From an uncultured Ignavibacteria bacterium (GTDB lineage Bacteria > Bacteroidota > Ignavibacteria > Kapaibacteriales > UBA961): a DNA stretch of 7,890 nucleotides. Below, piece after piece: positions 7,501-7,890 of the stretch. The notes beneath the pieces are model-generated. The model searched no databases and was not told where the DNA came from. It was given only the letters and a program-made list of their open reading frames with translations. The position numbers and the translations under genes are program-made. Each line of letters begins with the position of its first letter. Positions within the stretch are counted from its first letter, which is position 1. The stretch covers positions 1 to 7,890 of the forward strand of contig CALMMI010000565.1 in assembly GCA_937868245.1 (NCBI GenBank), in the 5' to 3' direction.

Positions 7501-7890
7501 TCGCATGAATTCCAAACCCGTTGCTTTTGCAGGAAACGATACGGTAATTTGTCGCGGTGAAAGTTTGCTGTTGAACGCAATTCCGAGTGGCGGCGCAGCT
7601 CCCTATACTGTTATATGGACACCTTCCGGTGGATTAAGCTCAACTTCAGTTTCCAATCCTGTTCTAAACATTTTGGGAAATGGAAAGTATGTGTATCATA
7701 TCACAGATGCAAAAGGGTGCAAGGCTCAAGATACAATCAATGTTCAAGTAGTTGTAAAGCCTACGGTAACGTTCGATCCTCCGATATTGGATTTTGAGCA
7801 ATTGGATGGCTGTACGTCGTCATTGGAAAAAACTGTTACTATTATCAATAACAGTACAGGAGCAGGACGGATCATAGGAGCATCTTCAGA
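4577..7890 (+). CDS. Large secreted multidomain surface protein with DUF7948-like domain, SBBP beta-propeller, Ig-like domains and start of choice-of-anchor D repeats; 3' end outside window
   Basis: The frame runs without a stop from ATG 4577 to the window end, 1,104 complete codons. An in-frame TGA at 4532-4534 with no other usable start after it fixes this ATG. Residues 1-21 (MRPLLLILFLFFQ...) form a Sec signal peptide with a likely AxA cleavage, ATA|SD. Residues about 29-250 match the DUF7948-type domain of SBBP proteins: GFIENQGQI, VKFYTG, YYLSYCP, DLYPNIDLIWK, LKYEFIVHSGGDP and SPVSYQN. Residues about 253-728 form a propeller with about seven blades, most opening with WSTYYGG-like motifs (318, 390, 455, 523, 587, 665) and carrying 'GNIYTTGST..FP' strands. 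Residues 729-1060 are four PKD/Ig-like domains, and a choice-of-anchor D repeat starts near 1061. About half the residues match the upstream paralogue where they overlap. A T9SS tail is expected beyond the window by analogy, not seen. Probable extracellular structural or adhesive protein; no catalytic site is visible. Confidence 0.93.
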   Translation, partial: MRPLLLILFLFFQLSWGIATASDFKAATRGFIENQGQIISTKNKPVPEVKFYTGSNGGIQAYFTPTRVSYVFQKTKTIKSTISKKEHNSLSSGVDVVPMDVYRMDVEFAGANPKAAINGYEQTEETTNYYLSYCPQGITHVKAFGKLIVKDLYPNIDLIWKITATGLKYEFIVHSGGDPTQIKMQYSGADTKLTAATITATTPIGSLSDASPVSYQNNIKIQTEFHKSGRNFGFKVAEYNHSQTLVIDPMVVWGVYQNEVVASTGLLGMRVDLNGNVIITGKAPNNLFPTTAGVIQPVYAGNSDCYIEKFDKDGVRKWSTYYGGSGVEPIVTPGLFTNCLALDANNNIAFVGSTASTDFPLLNATQKTYGGGSADMFIVKLFTADGTPEWSTYYGGANDDQAFGATVDISSKVIVVGSSSSVNFPILGTVFQPANPSRNSTGVIVKLNPAGAGIWATFCGDITGSTGTDYLAAVTSDNAGNIYTTGSTTRSFPTTTGTFQPTNTATDRKITVSKLDQNGLQVWSTFHDRGIGNDIICDNSNLYVVGTSGFQGTFSVTTGFTNGVKGAADVCIFTLDNITGNRNANSWSRLFGGTGQPFTWQYGSIDYGMNIVFDATGNLWVGGLAANSTDFPVKTNTTPIQQTYSGGSTDGFFAQFDKASGKDIYCSLFGSIDQDYGGYAFPFGSSNLFYGINSFNDGNAFSFPIPVSRRLGTPYSIAIAKICTSTGISADAGADAVLCSGDTVRIGKLPVSGLSYNWNTRANLSDSTVANPKAFPKNTGTTPAAYKFNLLANDPAGCYGADTITLTVNPEPNVTSAVQPPQCQGTIGSYSLTGIYSTVKSDDKFNWEARGGNVIGDNTRQTVSVLWTNVGIDTVYMTVTNGFGCSARARILVEVSPLPTVDAGPDWEICEDSSIIPSASASGGTGTLRYVWTPAAGVSTVTDPRPTIKPTKQITDYVLTVTDSRGCVRSDTMQIRMNSKPVAFAGNDTVICRGESLLLNAIPSGGAAPYTVIWTPSGGLSSTSVSNPVLNILGNGKYVYHITDAKGCKAQDTINVQVVVKPTVTFDPPILDFEQLDGCTSSLEKTVTIINNSTGAGRIIGASS
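6122..7890 (+). repeat. Right copy of the diverged tandem gene duplication
   Basis: This is the counterpart of 2-1810 within the second gene, beginning at residue 516 (DQNGLQVW) and still matching at the window edge. The true duplicated unit is probably the whole gene and extends beyond both ends of the window. Confidence 0.88.

Noticed and set aside
1..7890. CRISPR array, transposon ends, tRNA/rRNA genes, toxin-antitoxin or phage-defence genes
   Set aside because: I saw no short regularly spaced DNA repeats, terminal inverted repeats, RNA-gene signatures or relevant protein motifs; the repetition present is diverged protein-domain repetition.

Overview
The window holds two very large, adjacent, same-strand genes that are paralogues of each other, and nothing else that I can support as a gene. 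The first (2-4261) enters from the left already in frame, so its start lies outside the window. The second (4577 onward) begins inside the window and is still open at base 7890. Both encode modular, predicted secreted surface proteins. The shared order is an SBBP-type beta-propeller, four PKD/Ig-like domains of the 'DAGxDxxICxG' kind, then ASH-like 'choice-of-anchor D' beta-sandwich repeats. The second gene shows the N-terminus (signal peptide and DUF7948-like domain). The first shows the C-terminus (six ASH-like repeats, a possibly cohesin-like domain and a type IX secretion (T9SS) type A sorting domain). Read together they give the full architecture of a protein of roughly 1,900 residues.

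The organism is most likely a member of the Bacteroidota/Chlorobiota (FCB) group. The T9SS C-terminal domain is essentially confined to that group. The combination of DUF7948, SBBP and multiple choice-of-anchor D repeats is familiar from Ignavibacteria/Kapabacteria-like and other environmental lineages. The phylum-level call is firm; anything finer is inference.

Layout: 2-4261 is the 3' part of gene 1. Bases 4262-4576 are a 315-base intergenic region. It carries a strong rho-independent-type hairpin just after gene 1, a second smaller perfect hairpin at 4482-4500, and a Bacteroidota-style promoter candidate just before gene 2. From 4577 to 7890 is the 5' part of gene 2. The terminator and promoter suggest that the two paralogues are separate transcription units and not a co-transcribed pair.

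The products probably leave the cell by Sec and then T9SS and act at the cell surface or outside it as adhesin- or matrix-like proteins. No enzyme active site is visible, and the actual ligand or job cannot be read from the sequence. I found no RNA gene, mobile element, CRISPR array or defence system.
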